64,000 nucleotides of DNA from Otis tarda (Eukaryota > Chordata > Aves > Otidiformes > Otididae). Positions within the stretch are counted from its first letter, which is position 1. Every line of letters begins with the position of its first letter. The notes under the pieces are model-generated. The model was not told the origin of the DNA, searched no databases, and was given only the letters and a program-made list of their open reading frames with translations. The position numbers and the translations under genes were made by a program. Below are positions 31,301 to 42,400 of this stretch, piece after piece. The DNA is taken from NCBI GenBank assembly GCA_026413225.1, contig CM048552.1, positions 131,825,053-131,889,052 on the forward strand. Direction: 5' to 3'.

Positions 31301-34300
31301 GACACTTTCTGACTGACCACCAAACACCTCACTATGTGTGTTCTCTGAAGAAAGATTAATTTCAAAAGCATGAAACTGAACTTTTCAAATTATTTACAGT
31401 GGGCAAAAATTAAGTTATCACCCAGAAGAAATGAAGATATTCTACAAATGAGTAGTTTTTATTTCACATTTAAAGGAACTGGAGGGGAAGGAGGAACAAA
31501 ATATTCTTCTGTAAATGATATAGGTGTTACTAGTCTGCTGAGGATAATAGGGGTTTTTTTTCTTCATAGATGACTAATAAATGCTAATAAATTCTTATTT
31601 AGGATAACAAGGCTGATGTTATTCTAAAGTACAACGCAGATGAAGCCAGAAGTCTGAAAGCATATGGGGAGCTTCCAGAACATGGTAGGAATCTTTTCAC
31701 TTTAAATTGGAAGTTCATATTGGACAAGAATATTCAATCTGTCTTGACTTGGTGTGAGTGCACTCTGTAACTTCTCTAAATTCCTTTTTAGCTAAAATCA
31801 ATGAAACAGATACGTTTGGGCCTGGAGATGATGATGAAATCCAGTTTGATGATATTGGGGATGATGATGAAGATATTGATGATGTAAGTAATAAACATAT
31901 ATTTTTGTATCATATACTTGAAACTGTCATACTTGGCAATAAGCTGATTTTCCTTGTTTTAGAGTAAATAAAATAACACATTGGTGTTCAGAATAGCTCG
32001 CCTTCTCAGGGACTCCTTCAGAAAGTGGTGTGGACGTATGCACGCCAGCTTTCTGTTTTCTCTTCTGTCCTACAATCCTCCTCTAATTGACCTGTAAGCA
32101 AATAGTATGCTTAGTGTCATAATATTGAAACATACCTGGAGAGGAGTCTTCTCATTCCTCTTAAGATGCCTAAAAGAAAATCAAAGTCGTTTGACCCCAG
32201 TGACCTAGATTTACGTAGAAGCGTCCACTCAAATGATTGTGTGTGTGTACACGTATATGTGTGTGTGCGCATGCGTGAGGAACTGCAGTTAGGGGAGTCA
32301 ACAACTACATACATGGACGTAGCTGGGTATGTTCATATTGAAGGAACTGAATGTAGCCCTCGGTACTGCTCTCTGAAGTGTAAGTTCCTTACAAGCTTGT
32401 GACAGAAAGCAAAGTAGATGATACAGGAAGGCTTAGCAGACTTGTAGGATTTCCTTGCATCCCTTGCACAGTAGGCTAGAAAGACTTCTCAGGGAACAGG
32501 TACAAAGATTAGTGGGTCAGCTCCTGTGCTGTGTAGGACAGCGGTAGCCGCTTCAGTCAAGGCAGTGTGAGCCATAAACTGCTGATGTAAACTATGTTGG
32601 ACACCAGCTGCTGAAATAGATCACAGGTTATGTAGGTGTGTTGGCAAATTGCATGTACATGTGTGGGTTTTGCCTTTCTCATTCCTCTGTAGTTTTTAAC
32701 AACCTCACTGTTTAATGATAACTACAGAAATAATTGAGGGATTTGTGGTTTACAAAAAAAAAAAAAAACCACCAACAAACCAACAACACACAAAAAAACG
32801 AAGACTTTAAATCTCCATTTTTGTTTACATAAAAATCATAAAAAGCTGCATCTTAGTAGTTACTAAAGTTAACCGTAATCCTGAACTTAGAGATTGTCAC
32901 TACCAGTTGTGTTACTGCTTATCACTAAACCATAGTAATTGACCATGCACACTCTTAAATTGTAGTAATAGAATTGTGGTCATTCAAACTATATAGCAAA
33001 TTGCAGAAGTGGAATCTGCTGTGAAATGTCTTCTAAGACTATGCACTTCATTTTGCAGTTGAGAGATGAGTGTGTACAGGGTCAACTGGCTGAGAGGATA
33101 AGTAGTAACTTACTGAGCCAGTGAGTTAACTTAATTGGATAGACTGTTCTAAGTATATTATTATGTTTTAATTCTTCATCTTTTTAGTCCTCTCTCTCTC
33201 TCTGAGCTGGTAATATGACTAATTCTCTTTAAATGCTTACATTTTTTTTACTTTTTTGAGGTGCTCAATATATTATGCATTAGATCAAATATTTTAGAAA
33301 TATCAAAATCTTGATGAATTTTTTGTCAGACTTTTGAAAATTGCACTTTGGACCTGTCAGTGGTTGAGCTTACTGAAGATCTAGCTTACTTTCTAGGACT
33401 GCATGCTTTTAATAATGAAGCTGTTGTAAGGTGTCTAAATGATAAGTAGCTGTAGGAATACTGAAATAATAAAATTTGCAAATTAGTGGATCTTTGTGTG
33501 GGATAATGTATTTAAGTGAGCAGCTATGATAGTTTTTAAGCTTCTGTCAGCTATGCAATGTAATACTAATATCAGGCTTTATGAAAGGAAAAGACATAAA
33601 GAGAAAATTTGAATAACCTCTCTAAGGATCATCCTAGTCTACCTAGAATGAAGTGTGTCCCAAAGTCATGTTCATGTGAAAGACTTGGTGGAACTTTTCC
33701 TTTGTTGTTTATGTCAGAAGAATAGTTAGAAAACTTCATTTTGCTACCAAATCTGGATAGTGTTGTAGTTTAGCCTCGCCTGGGACCAAGCTATGCAGTC
33801 TCCCACTCACTCTCCCCGCCCTCCAAGGGAATAGAGGAGAGAGAATATAACAAAAACCTTGAGATTTGAGGACAGGGAAAGATCATTCAAGTTACTGTTA
33901 TCTTTATCCGTTATTACGGACAAATCGATTCTACTTGGGGAAAACTAGTTCAATTTATTATTAATAAAACCAAAGCAGGATAATGAGAGAGATAACAACA
34001 AACAACTTACCCCCCACCCCTCCCCTCTTCCTGGGCTTAACTTGGTTTCAAATTCTCTCTACCTTCTTCACCCTCCTGAGCGGCACAGAGGGGAATAGGG
34101 AATGGGGGTTGCAGTCAGTTCATCACACAGTTTGTTCTTCTGCCACTCCTTCCTTCTCAGGGGAAGAACTCACATTCCTCCCCTGCTCCATCGTGGGGTC
34201 CCTCCCACAGGCCACAGTCCTTCGTGAAACTGCTCCAGTGTGGGTCATTTCTTCCACAGGGTGCAGTCCCTCCGGAACCAGCTGTCTCAGCACCAGCCCT

Positions 34301-34708
34301 CCACGGGCTACAGCCTCCTTCAGGCATCCACCTTCCCCGGTGTGGGGTCCTCCATGGGCTGCAGGTGGATCTCTGCTCCTCCGTGGGCCTCCGTGGCTGC
34401 AAGGGGACAGCCTACCTCACCATGGTCATCACCACAGGCTGCAGGGGAATCTTTTCAGAAGTTACTTTACTCCTCCCCCTCCTTCTTCACTGACCTTGGC
34501 ATCTGCAGCCGTTCCTCTCACAAGAAATTCTTCATGATCAGGCTCAGGCAGACGCCTCTCAGGTTCTCTCCACATCTCATCTCCACTTCTTGCAACTGGG
34601 CTGGGCTGAGTTGGGCCCAGACAGCTGCCCAGTGGGAAGCCAGAAGGTGAGGGCCACAAGGCTCGTGCCTCCCCGTCTCTCCCTCTCTGCTTGCACTTCT
34701 GCTGCTGC

Positions 34709-34743
<35 letters not shown>

Positions 34744-35248
34744 ATTTTCCCCTTCCTAAATAAGCTGTCATTGTAATCAATTGTCTTGGCCCTGACCAGC
34801 AGCAGGTCCGCCCTAGGTCTGGCCGAGTCCACTGGACAAAGGGGAAACTTCTAGCAGCTTCTCGCAGAAGCTCCCACTGTAGCCCCCGCCAGCTACACAA
34901 AACCAGGACACGTAGTCACTATTTAAGGAAGTTACACTTAAACTTGATTTTGCTTTCATTTTGAGAATCATAGGCTAATTTATGTCTGTACTATTTATGT
35001 GTAATCATATTGGCAGAATTGCTCACCTGCAGAACTATGGTATCATAACAGTGGTGGTGGGGACATAAGAGGAGCGTAATTGTTCACGTGTTAAGAAAAT
35101 GGGATATGAGCTAAGGCAAAAACAGTGCAGCACTGAGTTCAGGAAGTCTCCTGTTGAACCATAAAAATAGCTTAAAGACAAGAGTTGCTTGATGAAAAAT
35201 GCATGTGAATTAAATGTATGGTGTGGTGTTTTTGCTTTTCAGATCTAA
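25372..35248 (+). CDS. EIF1AX: EIF1AX (eukaryotic translation initiation factor 1A), complete, 7 coding exons
   Basis: Seven exons join to a 435-bp frame of 144 codons plus stop, the length of human eIF1A. eIF1A binds the A-site of the 40S subunit, promotes scanning and ternary-complex recruitment, and later contacts eIF5B. The sequence shows the basic N-terminal tail ([20 protein letters not shown]), an OB-fold core (residues about 23-110, with [20 protein letters not shown] and [16 protein letters not shown]), and the acidic C-terminal tail ([20 protein letters not shown] through DIDDI) that binds eIF5B. As in human, the start codon exon holds only 16 coding bases and the final exon only ATC-TAA. 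The start is fixed by colinearity with eIF1A and lies in the CpG island. The X/Y distinction of mammals does not apply in birds. Confidence 0.98.
25388..26398 (+). other. EIF1AX intron 1
   Basis: The first 400 bp lie in the CpG island and the rest is AT-rich. No repeat seen. The acceptor is TTTTAATTTAG. Confidence 0.9.
26399..26482 (+). CDS. EIF1AX: EIF1AX coding exon 2 (basic N-terminal tail)
   Basis: This 84-bp exon encodes [20 protein letters not shown] and VFKEDGQ, with a gtgagt donor. Confidence 0.98.
26483..28840 (+). other. EIF1AX intron 2 with a CR1 fragment
   Basis: This 2.36-kb intron carries a CR1 at about 27424-27985 and a T-run at about 28112-28132. No other recognisable feature. 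Confidence 0.85.
27424..27985 (-). mobile_element. CR1 LINE fragment in EIF1AX intron 2
   Basis: The + strand starts AATCATAGAATCATTTAGG, the reverse-complemented CR1 tail. Minus-strand frames at 27769-27999 and 27675-27881 show broken reverse transcriptase: [20 protein letters not shown] and a FADD motif followed by a frameshift. The part between the FADD region and the 3' tail is shortened, and the copy is inactive. Confidence 0.95.
28841..28944 (+). CDS. EIF1AX: EIF1AX coding exon 3 (OB fold)
   Basis: This 104-bp exon encodes [20 protein letters not shown] and [15 protein letters not shown], with a TCTTCCAG acceptor and gtaatt donor. Confidence 0.98.
28945..30609 (+). other. EIF1AX intron 3
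   Basis: Intron of 1.67 kb. A 129-codon minus frame at 29541-29930 has no match I recognise and no splice or promoter support. No transposon recognised. Confidence 0.8.
30610..30660 (+). CDS. EIF1AX: EIF1AX coding exon 4
   Basis: This 51-bp exon encodes [17 protein letters not shown], with a TTTCAG acceptor and gtaaaa donor. Confidence 0.98.
30661..31602 (+). other. EIF1AX intron 4
   Basis: AT-rich intron of 942 bp. I see nothing in it. Confidence 0.85.
31603..31684 (+). CDS. EIF1AX: EIF1AX coding exon 5
   Basis: This 82-bp exon encodes [20 protein letters not shown] and YGELPEH, with a TTATTTAG acceptor and gtagga donor. The next intron is only 107 bp. Confidence 0.98.
31792..31883 (+). 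CDS. EIF1AX: EIF1AX coding exon 6 (acidic C-terminal tail)
   Basis: This 92-bp exon encodes [20 protein letters not shown] and [11 protein letters not shown], with a CTTTTTAG acceptor and gtaagt donor. It ends in phase 0. Confidence 0.98.
32238..32277. repeat. alternating purine-pyrimidine tract (TG/CA-rich)
   Basis: Forty consecutive bases alternate purine and pyrimidine without a break, including TG runs, TACACGTATA and GCGCATGCGTG. Such tracts are prone to Z-DNA. Confidence 0.9.
33761..34910 (-). mobile_element. solo LTR of an avian endogenous retrovirus (antisense in EIF1AX intron 6)
   Basis: On the minus strand the element starts TGTCCTGGTTTTGTGTAGC and ends GGCTAAACTACAACA. These are typical TG...CA ends of a common avian LTR type. 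It has a central GC-rich part made of degenerate units (GGAGCAG ... CTGTGGGAGGGACC), then a late AATAATAAATTGAA polyadenylation region. A 26-base T-run (34710-34735) is an A-run on the element's strand. No internal viral genes or second LTR flank it, so it is a solo LTR. Flanks GATAG and CGTAG match only in part as a target duplication. The 184-codon + frame inside is an artefact. Confidence 0.85.
35243..35248 (+). CDS. EIF1AX: EIF1AX last coding exon (Ile-stop)
   Basis: TTGCTTTTCAG is followed by ATC TAA, giving the final isoleucine of DIDDI and the stop, as in mammalian eIF1A. Confidence 0.95.
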   Translation: M

Positions 35249-36300
35249 ATTGGAACAGAGGTTTACATTCCGACTTTTTTCCTCCAAGGATTGTTCTACA
35301 TTGATATTTCGATTATTTTTTGGGTGAAGTCCCTTTCTTTTAAGAAGACTGAAAATTCCTGGTAAAGAGTGTAGTTTGTTACATCAAAAGGATTTATTTT
35401 CAATGTTTGTTTTAAAGTATTTATATTTCTTTAGAAATGGATAATGCTGGATTATCACAAAGGTTCAATGAAAAGCCACAAATATTTTGTCTCTTCACCA
35501 ATTAGAGCTTTTACCTCTGGATGTAAGTGAGATACAGTGACATGGGCTGTAAAAGACTGCATTTTTTCCTCTTCTACTTTCATCACTACAATTCCAGTTA
35601 AACTTGTATTTTGAAATAAAAATTGTTTACCCTGTAATTATCATGGATTTTGATTAAATACAAATACCCAGTTCAGATTAGTGTCAAAATCATACTATGC
35701 AGTGTCTGTCCTTATACCCCTTGCCTTGATGTTAACTTTAAAAAGATTTTGATAATATAAAAGGAAGGCAGAAATCTGCATTTAAATTCATAATGCATGA
35801 TGAATCTGCTTTTCATGTCTAGTAGCATGCTGCTATTTTTATACTGATTTTGATAATTAAAAAACACTCATTATTTCAAAGATGTAAACTTGCCACAGTG
35901 GAGAGGTAGGGGAGAAGTAAAGATAAAAAGTAAGCAGCATCTCAAATTGGCAGTTGTTGAAAACTGTCTTGTATGCATAGCTCTTCGGTAAGTACAGTAG
36001 TCAAGCTGTAGTTGCAGAAGTTGAACACTGGGTGGCACCCAACTTGACAGGGATACATTAATGCAAGACATTAACTGTTGGCTTTTACTGAAAAATACGT
36101 AAAATAGGTTTTCCCCAAAGTGAATGCTTAACATTCTTGATATGTTAAACATGTAGAATATTTTTACATTATAGAAGAGGTTATGTTAAGAGTAGAGTTT
36201 TATTTTAATCTTAAAACTCCATACATTGTAAGGTACAACATTAAAGCTTATGTGAATTTTGAATAACAATATAAGTGAGAAAATAAATTTGTGTCAAACG
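35249..36300 (+). other. EIF1AX: EIF1AX 3' UTR and downstream (extent inferred)
   Basis: The first good polyadenylation signal is AATAAA at 35615-35620. Mammalian EIF1AX transcripts have multi-kilobase 3' UTRs, so longer forms are possible. No repeats are recognised in this stretch. Confidence 0.6.
35615..35620 (+). other. candidate proximal polyadenylation signal of EIF1AX
   Basis: AATAAA about 370 bp after the stop codon, in an AT-rich context. Confidence 0.5.
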
Positions 36301-36325
36301 TAGGAAAAGGATCTTTTTCATGCAG

Positions 36326-36406
36326 AATAAATCGCCGAAACAAATGGAAAGATTCTTCTCCGCCCTTGGACTGGAGGAGTCAGTTAAGAAGCTGAATAAA
36401 GACTAA
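36326..36406 (+). CDS. candidate terminal coding exon, unassigned
   Basis: After ATCTTTTTCATGCAG, a possible splice acceptor, there is a phase-0 open frame of 26 codons ending in TAA at 36404-36406. It reads NKSPKQMERFFSALGLEESV and then KKLNKD. It is richer in GC and CpG than its flanks and has a protein-like amphipathic composition. Its phase equals that of EIF1AX exon 6, so an alternative EIF1AX 3' exon is formally possible. It could instead be the last exon of an unknown gene, a retroposed fragment or chance. I do not recognise the family. Confidence 0.25.
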   Translation, partial: NKSPKQMERFFSALGLEESVKKLNKD

Positions 36407-39400
36407 CCTCGTCATGCAAATATTATTTTGTGGTAGCCTTAGTTTCTTTGTCTTCAGTTATGTATTTAACAACTCTGAAAGCAGGTTAATGGAAAACTTC
36501 CTTTTGTGCCATAAAAATCTGATTCTTGACACTTGTATTCGTTATACAGTCTTTTTGGTATGATGTAAAGTGACTACCCCAAGAGATAAAAACAAAATGG
36601 CTTTAAATATTGCGTGGCCTCATTGCTTTACATGATTTTTAAGGAGAAATTCCATGCCAGATTTGAATTTCCAGAAATGAAAAAATGTCCTCTGTCTTAC
36701 TTTTTTCTTTTGTTATAGTGTCTATTTTCCTTACCTGGATCTGGTATCTTATTCTAGGGATAATGTTTCCTTAGTATTAAGTAATTCTGACAAGTGTTTA
36801 ATGGGTTTTAAATATTTGTTGTAAGAACTTGCTAAATATTGTGAGGATATACTACCAATACAGCATTCTTACTCCACTGATCTTCAAGTATATTAATTTA
36901 CTGTCTTTGTATGCCTGTAAGGTTCAATTGTGAAGCAACGTAAATGCTGTAATGTTTCAGGATAAGGTTTATAAACCATTCCCTACCTCATTGGTTTCCT
37001 CAACATATTAAGCAGACTATGGAGCAGCTCTGAAAATGGCTAAAAGCTCTCGAAACTGATCTTGAGGTCCAGGTGCAGAAGGCGTCTGTTCTTTCAGTTG
37101 TGCTAGCCAAAAGGTTAATGATTAGATTACAGTTTACTGAAGATACAGATATCATGGAAATTATACTTGCCAAAACCAATCTTGTACATGTGGGGAAAAA
37201 TGTAAAGTGTATGGTCAGCGGTAAGGAGAAATACAAATGAATACACTGCTGTTGTAAGGAACTTATTTCCCTGTACCAGAGTTCTCCACTCTGGTGGAGT
37301 AACGGAGACTTCACCTGTGGGACAAAGATGAAACTCTGTTCCTGGCAGAATTTGTTATGTCTTGGGGTTTTTTTTAATGGTTATTGGTTATGGCCCTGAG
37401 GTTCCTTCTGATCTTTGTTGCTCCCAGGCTTGTGTCTGGTTCAGCCTAAGCTTTGCAGAGTTTTTAAGGAAATTTCCTATTTAACTCTTAATTTCTTATT
37501 AACGCTCTGGCTCAACGCCATCTGGTGTCTACTTACGTGCTAGGCTGCGTTACCTTCCCCGAATACATTTCCTCAGCTTGTTTCTCTGTCCACTGCTAAA
37601 GATCCTTTCATGGCCCCATCTAGGCAGCTTTATAATGTCCCTTCTTGCTTCTCTCTTCTTTGGGGGAGAACAGCAGCTTGCACAAGAGCTGTCTTTTCAG
37701 TGTCTCCGTGCAAAGAGCAGCGGTAGAAGAGCAGCTGCCAGGTAGAGGATTGCAAGATTGCTGACTGTAAAGCCATGAAAGGTGCTCCATCCGTAAGAGT
37801 ATTTTCTTGATAAGTTTTTAATAATTCTTGTTTAACTTTGGGAACTGCTGCAGGCTTTTTACTGATAGTGTAAAATTGAAAGCAGGGATTCAAAAATTAA
37901 TTTCCTGCAGCTGAAGTGTAACCTTTCTGTTCTCCAAGATGTTTCTCACTTTGAGGTGTTCTTTATGATTGCAACTTTGAAATATGATTTTTGCTCATTG
38001 TTTCAAATCTTCTTTGTCCCATCACCTTATAATAGGGGCAGCTGTGCATTTGGTTGGACAGCCCTAATGCTTTTCCATCATAATCCTTAGTAGATATAGT
38101 CCAGATGCACTAACTGAAAAAAAAAAAGTATATGGTTTAAAAAAAACAAACAAAAAAAAAAAACCACCAAAAAAACCCCAACCTCTCCTTATGCAAGAGG
38201 GGAAGGAGCTGAGGAGCTGATCACCCGTAGTTGTTGAGCTCTGTGCCACGTACTTGTTACTACTGATAGGTTCTATTGTAGCAGCGTGCACTGTATGAGC
38301 TGGCATGCACATTTGGGGTAGTCTGTGCTAGTGCCTTACGTAGAGATGATGCCTGCCATACAGACATATGTGGTGCCATATATACGCACACATTTAAATT
38401 AGCGTACGGTATACAACCTGGCAGAGGTTAGGCTGGCACAGTGATCGCTCTGGAATCTGAGTGATGTCCGCGAATGAAAATGAGCTGATGACTGAGAGTG
38501 GCAGTTTGCCCGGCGTGGTGTCCAGCTGTACTCCTGACCAGGTTTGTTCTGATGAACGGATAGACTCGTGGCACGCCTAGGTTGTGAGCTCATGCTGGCA
38601 CTGCTGCTCCCTGCAGCCCTCGGGTGATAAGGTAAGTCCTGTTTTCAGGTAAGCTGGGGTGTTGACTCTTCCTGCTGCTGAAGAGGTTCCAACCTAAGCC
38701 GTAATTATCTTCTGATACTGAACGTGAGTATCATGAGACTTGAATACCCTGTATCACATGGTTCACCAGAGGACTCAAGCCTAGCTTTTTCATCTGTGGA
38801 CACTGCTATCCTATAGGTTGTACAGCCACTTCATAGAAGTGAGGACTTGAAAGTTAAAATAAGTGCAACCTTCTGGGGAGATGTGTGGGAGGAGAGAAGT
38901 ATTATCTGAAATAATCTCAGAGTAGTCTGAGTGCAGCTTTGTTTGTCCCTTTAAACTTGCGGCTCATTGCTGGCTTTTGTGAAGGTAGCTGTTGGCAATG
39001 CTTTCTCATTTTGATACAAAACAATCTTCAGAATTTATTTCTCAGGCAGTGTATGCCCTTCCCTTTGGAGAAAGAGGGAGAAGAGGTGAACAGGAAAGAT
39101 GCCTTTCCTTTATTATTTTTTTTTGTCACAGCAAGCATGAGGTAGAGTTCCTGTTGATTAATTCAGATTGCCTGTGCTATATCTTGCCCATCAAATTTAA
39201 TGTCAAAGATCAACTTTCTGATTATAAATTCCCGTCTCAAATAGAGATGCAAGCTGAAAATAGTGAGTACCTTCATGCAGTAATTCTCTATCTAGGGAGT
39301 AGGTACTAACAGCAGAATACCACTAGAAGCATCTAAAGACTTGTTTCTTAAGTGCTTGTTTGCTCCTGGGCCACGTTTGGGATCCAGATGTTTTAATTAC

Positions 39401-42400
39401 ACCAATTATGTTTTCAGAGGGACAAAAATACTTTAAAAAAATACATAGATGAGACTGTGTTGTCTGTCCTATGAATTAGCTTTTCTTTGTGTTTTTTTCC
39501 AAAGTGTTTGTAGACAGAGAGGATGCTTGCACAGTAGTTTTACTTATATCCAGGCTGTCAGGTCAAGAAAGGAAAGCTGAGTCAGAAGCTGAAAGAGACT
39601 TGGTTGCAGTTAAGGGGCTTATTACTACATCACTTGCCTAACAGTAAATTCTCTTTTGCAGAACTCTTACTGTATTTCGTAGGCACTCATTCTTCCCTCT
39701 TGTAAAAGTGGGTAGCTTGTATTTGTGTCTCTAGGCTGTGGCTGTTTAGGAGTCTCTTCTGCAGTCACTGGCATCTATGTTCCTTAATCAGCCCTGCTTT
39801 TCTTTATAGTTAAGTGGATGGATTTTATTCCCAGTTGAGGAAGATGATCAGCAAAATGCCTTTGCATGCTTGGCCTCTGGAGGGAGCAGACAAGTGAAAA
39901 AACAAACTGACCTTGGCAGATTGCCTCAGCTTCTTAGTAGGAGGAGTTTCTATCACTGGGTTTCAGGGGCTCTGAGGTGCCCAGTCTCTGCAATAATTAT
40001 TGCTAGCAATGGAAATACTTAAGTTTTATTTTTTAAGGTTTTTGAAGTAGGTTGCCTTCTTCCTACAGAACAAGCTGATTCAAGCATTAAGTATGGGCTG
40101 AGGTGCAAGCCTGTCACTGGCAGCAACACACAATGGATGCTGCTGTTCCCATCTGTAGTAAATACAGCAAACAGCAGCAGATACACCGGAGGATCCCTGT
40201 GGGACACTCAGACCCGCATGGTTTATATGTGTTCCACCATCTAGTGGTACCTGCTGTCAGGGAGGATTCAGCTTTGTGACAATCCTCAAGATAGTGACAG
40301 GACTCTGCAGTTACAGTCTCTGTGCTTAGAGAGGAAAGCCAAGTGCTGCAAAGTGCTTGAGGAAATAGCTTCTGACTTACAAGGTTTTAAAACTAATTGT
40401 AGTAGACAGTGGCAGGGGGTGGGAAAAGATGCATTAATGAAGTTTCTGAGAATAATTTTACTCTTTTTCTGCCTGACCCAGTGTAAAGATCTCTCCTGCT
40501 CACAGCTGAAACTGGAGATGTATACAGAAGCTACAGCAGTTAAAGCTGTAGTCCTGGAGACTTGCTGAGAAGCCGAAGACCCTGAAAAGGTGTGGAAGAC
40601 CTTACCTTCTTCTGAACCTATGGACAGCAACTGTCCCAGCTTGCCCTGCCAAATTACTCTGCAATAGGTCTGGGATGTTCATTACCAACAGATGCAGCAG
40701 GTGTCTGACCAGAGGGAGTCTTGCAACAGCTCAGTCACAGGGACCTTTGTGTCTTGAGCAAATAACAACATCCAGCTAGATCCTAAGTTCTGCTGAAAAT
40801 GGCAGAAGTAGCCAGTGGTAAGTAACTAGGTTGAGTGTGACAGAATATATAGAGATGAATCGTCAGATTGACGATACAACCTCACAGTTATCTGCTGCTA
40901 ATTGACTGCAGCATAGGAGCATGAATAGAAATGAAAAGAAAGAAGCCACAGGTCAGATGTTGGTGTGTGTACGTTTGGTAAATAGCCTCTTAAGCTAATC
41001 AGAAGGACCTGCAGTATCTTATTCTCAGTGAACCTGTGACTTAAGAAATCTTTAATGGAACATTTGGTTCTTCGCACCTAAATGGCACTACCCACTTCGG
41101 AAAATAGTAAGTATGGGTGCATCTATTGCTTTTAGTATTCATAAAGATGTTAGGTGGTTCTGCCAGCCTGGTTAGCTGAAAACATCTTAAAAGATGCCCT
41201 AAGACCCTTTGGTGTGGTTGTCCAGTCTTACTGTATTCCACTTGAGTGATTGGGTCAGAAGTAACGGGCACCCTGTATCTTGCTGTGGTTGTCAGCTCCA
41301 TCCCCTTACCAGCAGTTTATACCACTTGCAGCCTACTCATATGTCTTTGGACGACTGCTGTTAGCCAGAGTATCTGTGAGAGAGCAGAAACCTCTTCCCA
41401 AAACAGGGTGCCAGTTTCACAAAGGTGCTGGAAACGTGCAACAGCGTAGGGATTGTTTCACTAAAAATGTGAGTACACCATCTGTAAGCGGAAAATACTA
41501 TCACTTGTGTGTTGTTATACTACCACCAACTAATGAAACAGTTGCTGAAAAATGGAAAAAGCCAAGATCAGCTGGTGCTCCTCTGTATATAATTATGCTG
41601 TAATCCTCAGCAGCCTCCTCCTCTACCCAATTTGAATCGATGCTATCATATTTCTAGGTGTACATTTTGACTACAAAGGTAGGAAGAGTGATCTCAGGCT
41701 TCGTTAAATATTTTAAACTAAACTGCTGTAAAGTTACTCATTAGGACTACAGAAGTCGATGTTAACTGTAGTATTTAGTATAGGACAATACAGAAAATAA
41801 TGTATCGTAACTAAGAAAGAGAAAAGAATACAGCCAGGAGGTGGATTTGTGTTATTATAGGCTGCTTAGGTCAACCTAGCAATAGTTATATAGGCAAGTG
41901 TTAGAGAATCAAAAAACATTGAAGATGTCTGTCTGATTTAGGGCATGGGGAAGCATTTAGAAGAAACAGCTTGAGTGCCAAGTAGCAAATAACTTTATGT
42001 TGAGAAGACAGCATGACTGTTTCTGCTTACTTGCATAGATAGAAATCTTCCAAATCAATTAAAATAATAAAAGGGGAAAGGGAGGAGAATATAGCACCTA
42101 ATAGTTGCCTCCTTTAATACCCAAGCCGTCCTTAAAACCAGTAATTTCCTTATTACTGGTTTTCAAAATAATATTTACTCTTGAATAGGTTTTTCATGCT
42201 TTTTTTTTTTCTGTACTTAGTCATCATTTGCACATATGACTGTAGAAAATCTTAGTTAATATTCTTACATTCTTTATTCATATTACACAGTAAGGATAAG
42301 TAAATACCTCTTCATCTTCCTAAGAAAACTTGATACGTCTGGAAAAAAGTCCTTGAACTCCTGATTTATCAGTTAGTGTTGGGTGGTCACGTGCATTTCT

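Larger units (their letters stand above)
31884..35242 (+). other. EIF1AX intron 6 with solo LTR and Z-DNA-prone repeat
   Basis: This 3.36-kb intron holds a 40-bp alternating purine-pyrimidine tract at 32238-32277, an A-rich stretch near 32755-32800, a short (CT)n at about 33188, and the antisense solo LTR at 33761-34910. Confidence 0.9.

Noticed and set aside
33983..34537. 184-codon plus frame and overlapping minus frames at 34.0-34.6 kb
   Set aside because: They lie inside the GC-rich repeat part of the solo LTR and are on the wrong strand or in non-coding LTR sequence.
40225..40260. Possible further CTCF motif (ACCACTAGATGG on the minus strand near 40240)
   Set aside because: The core is only partly matched and lacks the GGCGCT side, so it is too weak to annotate.
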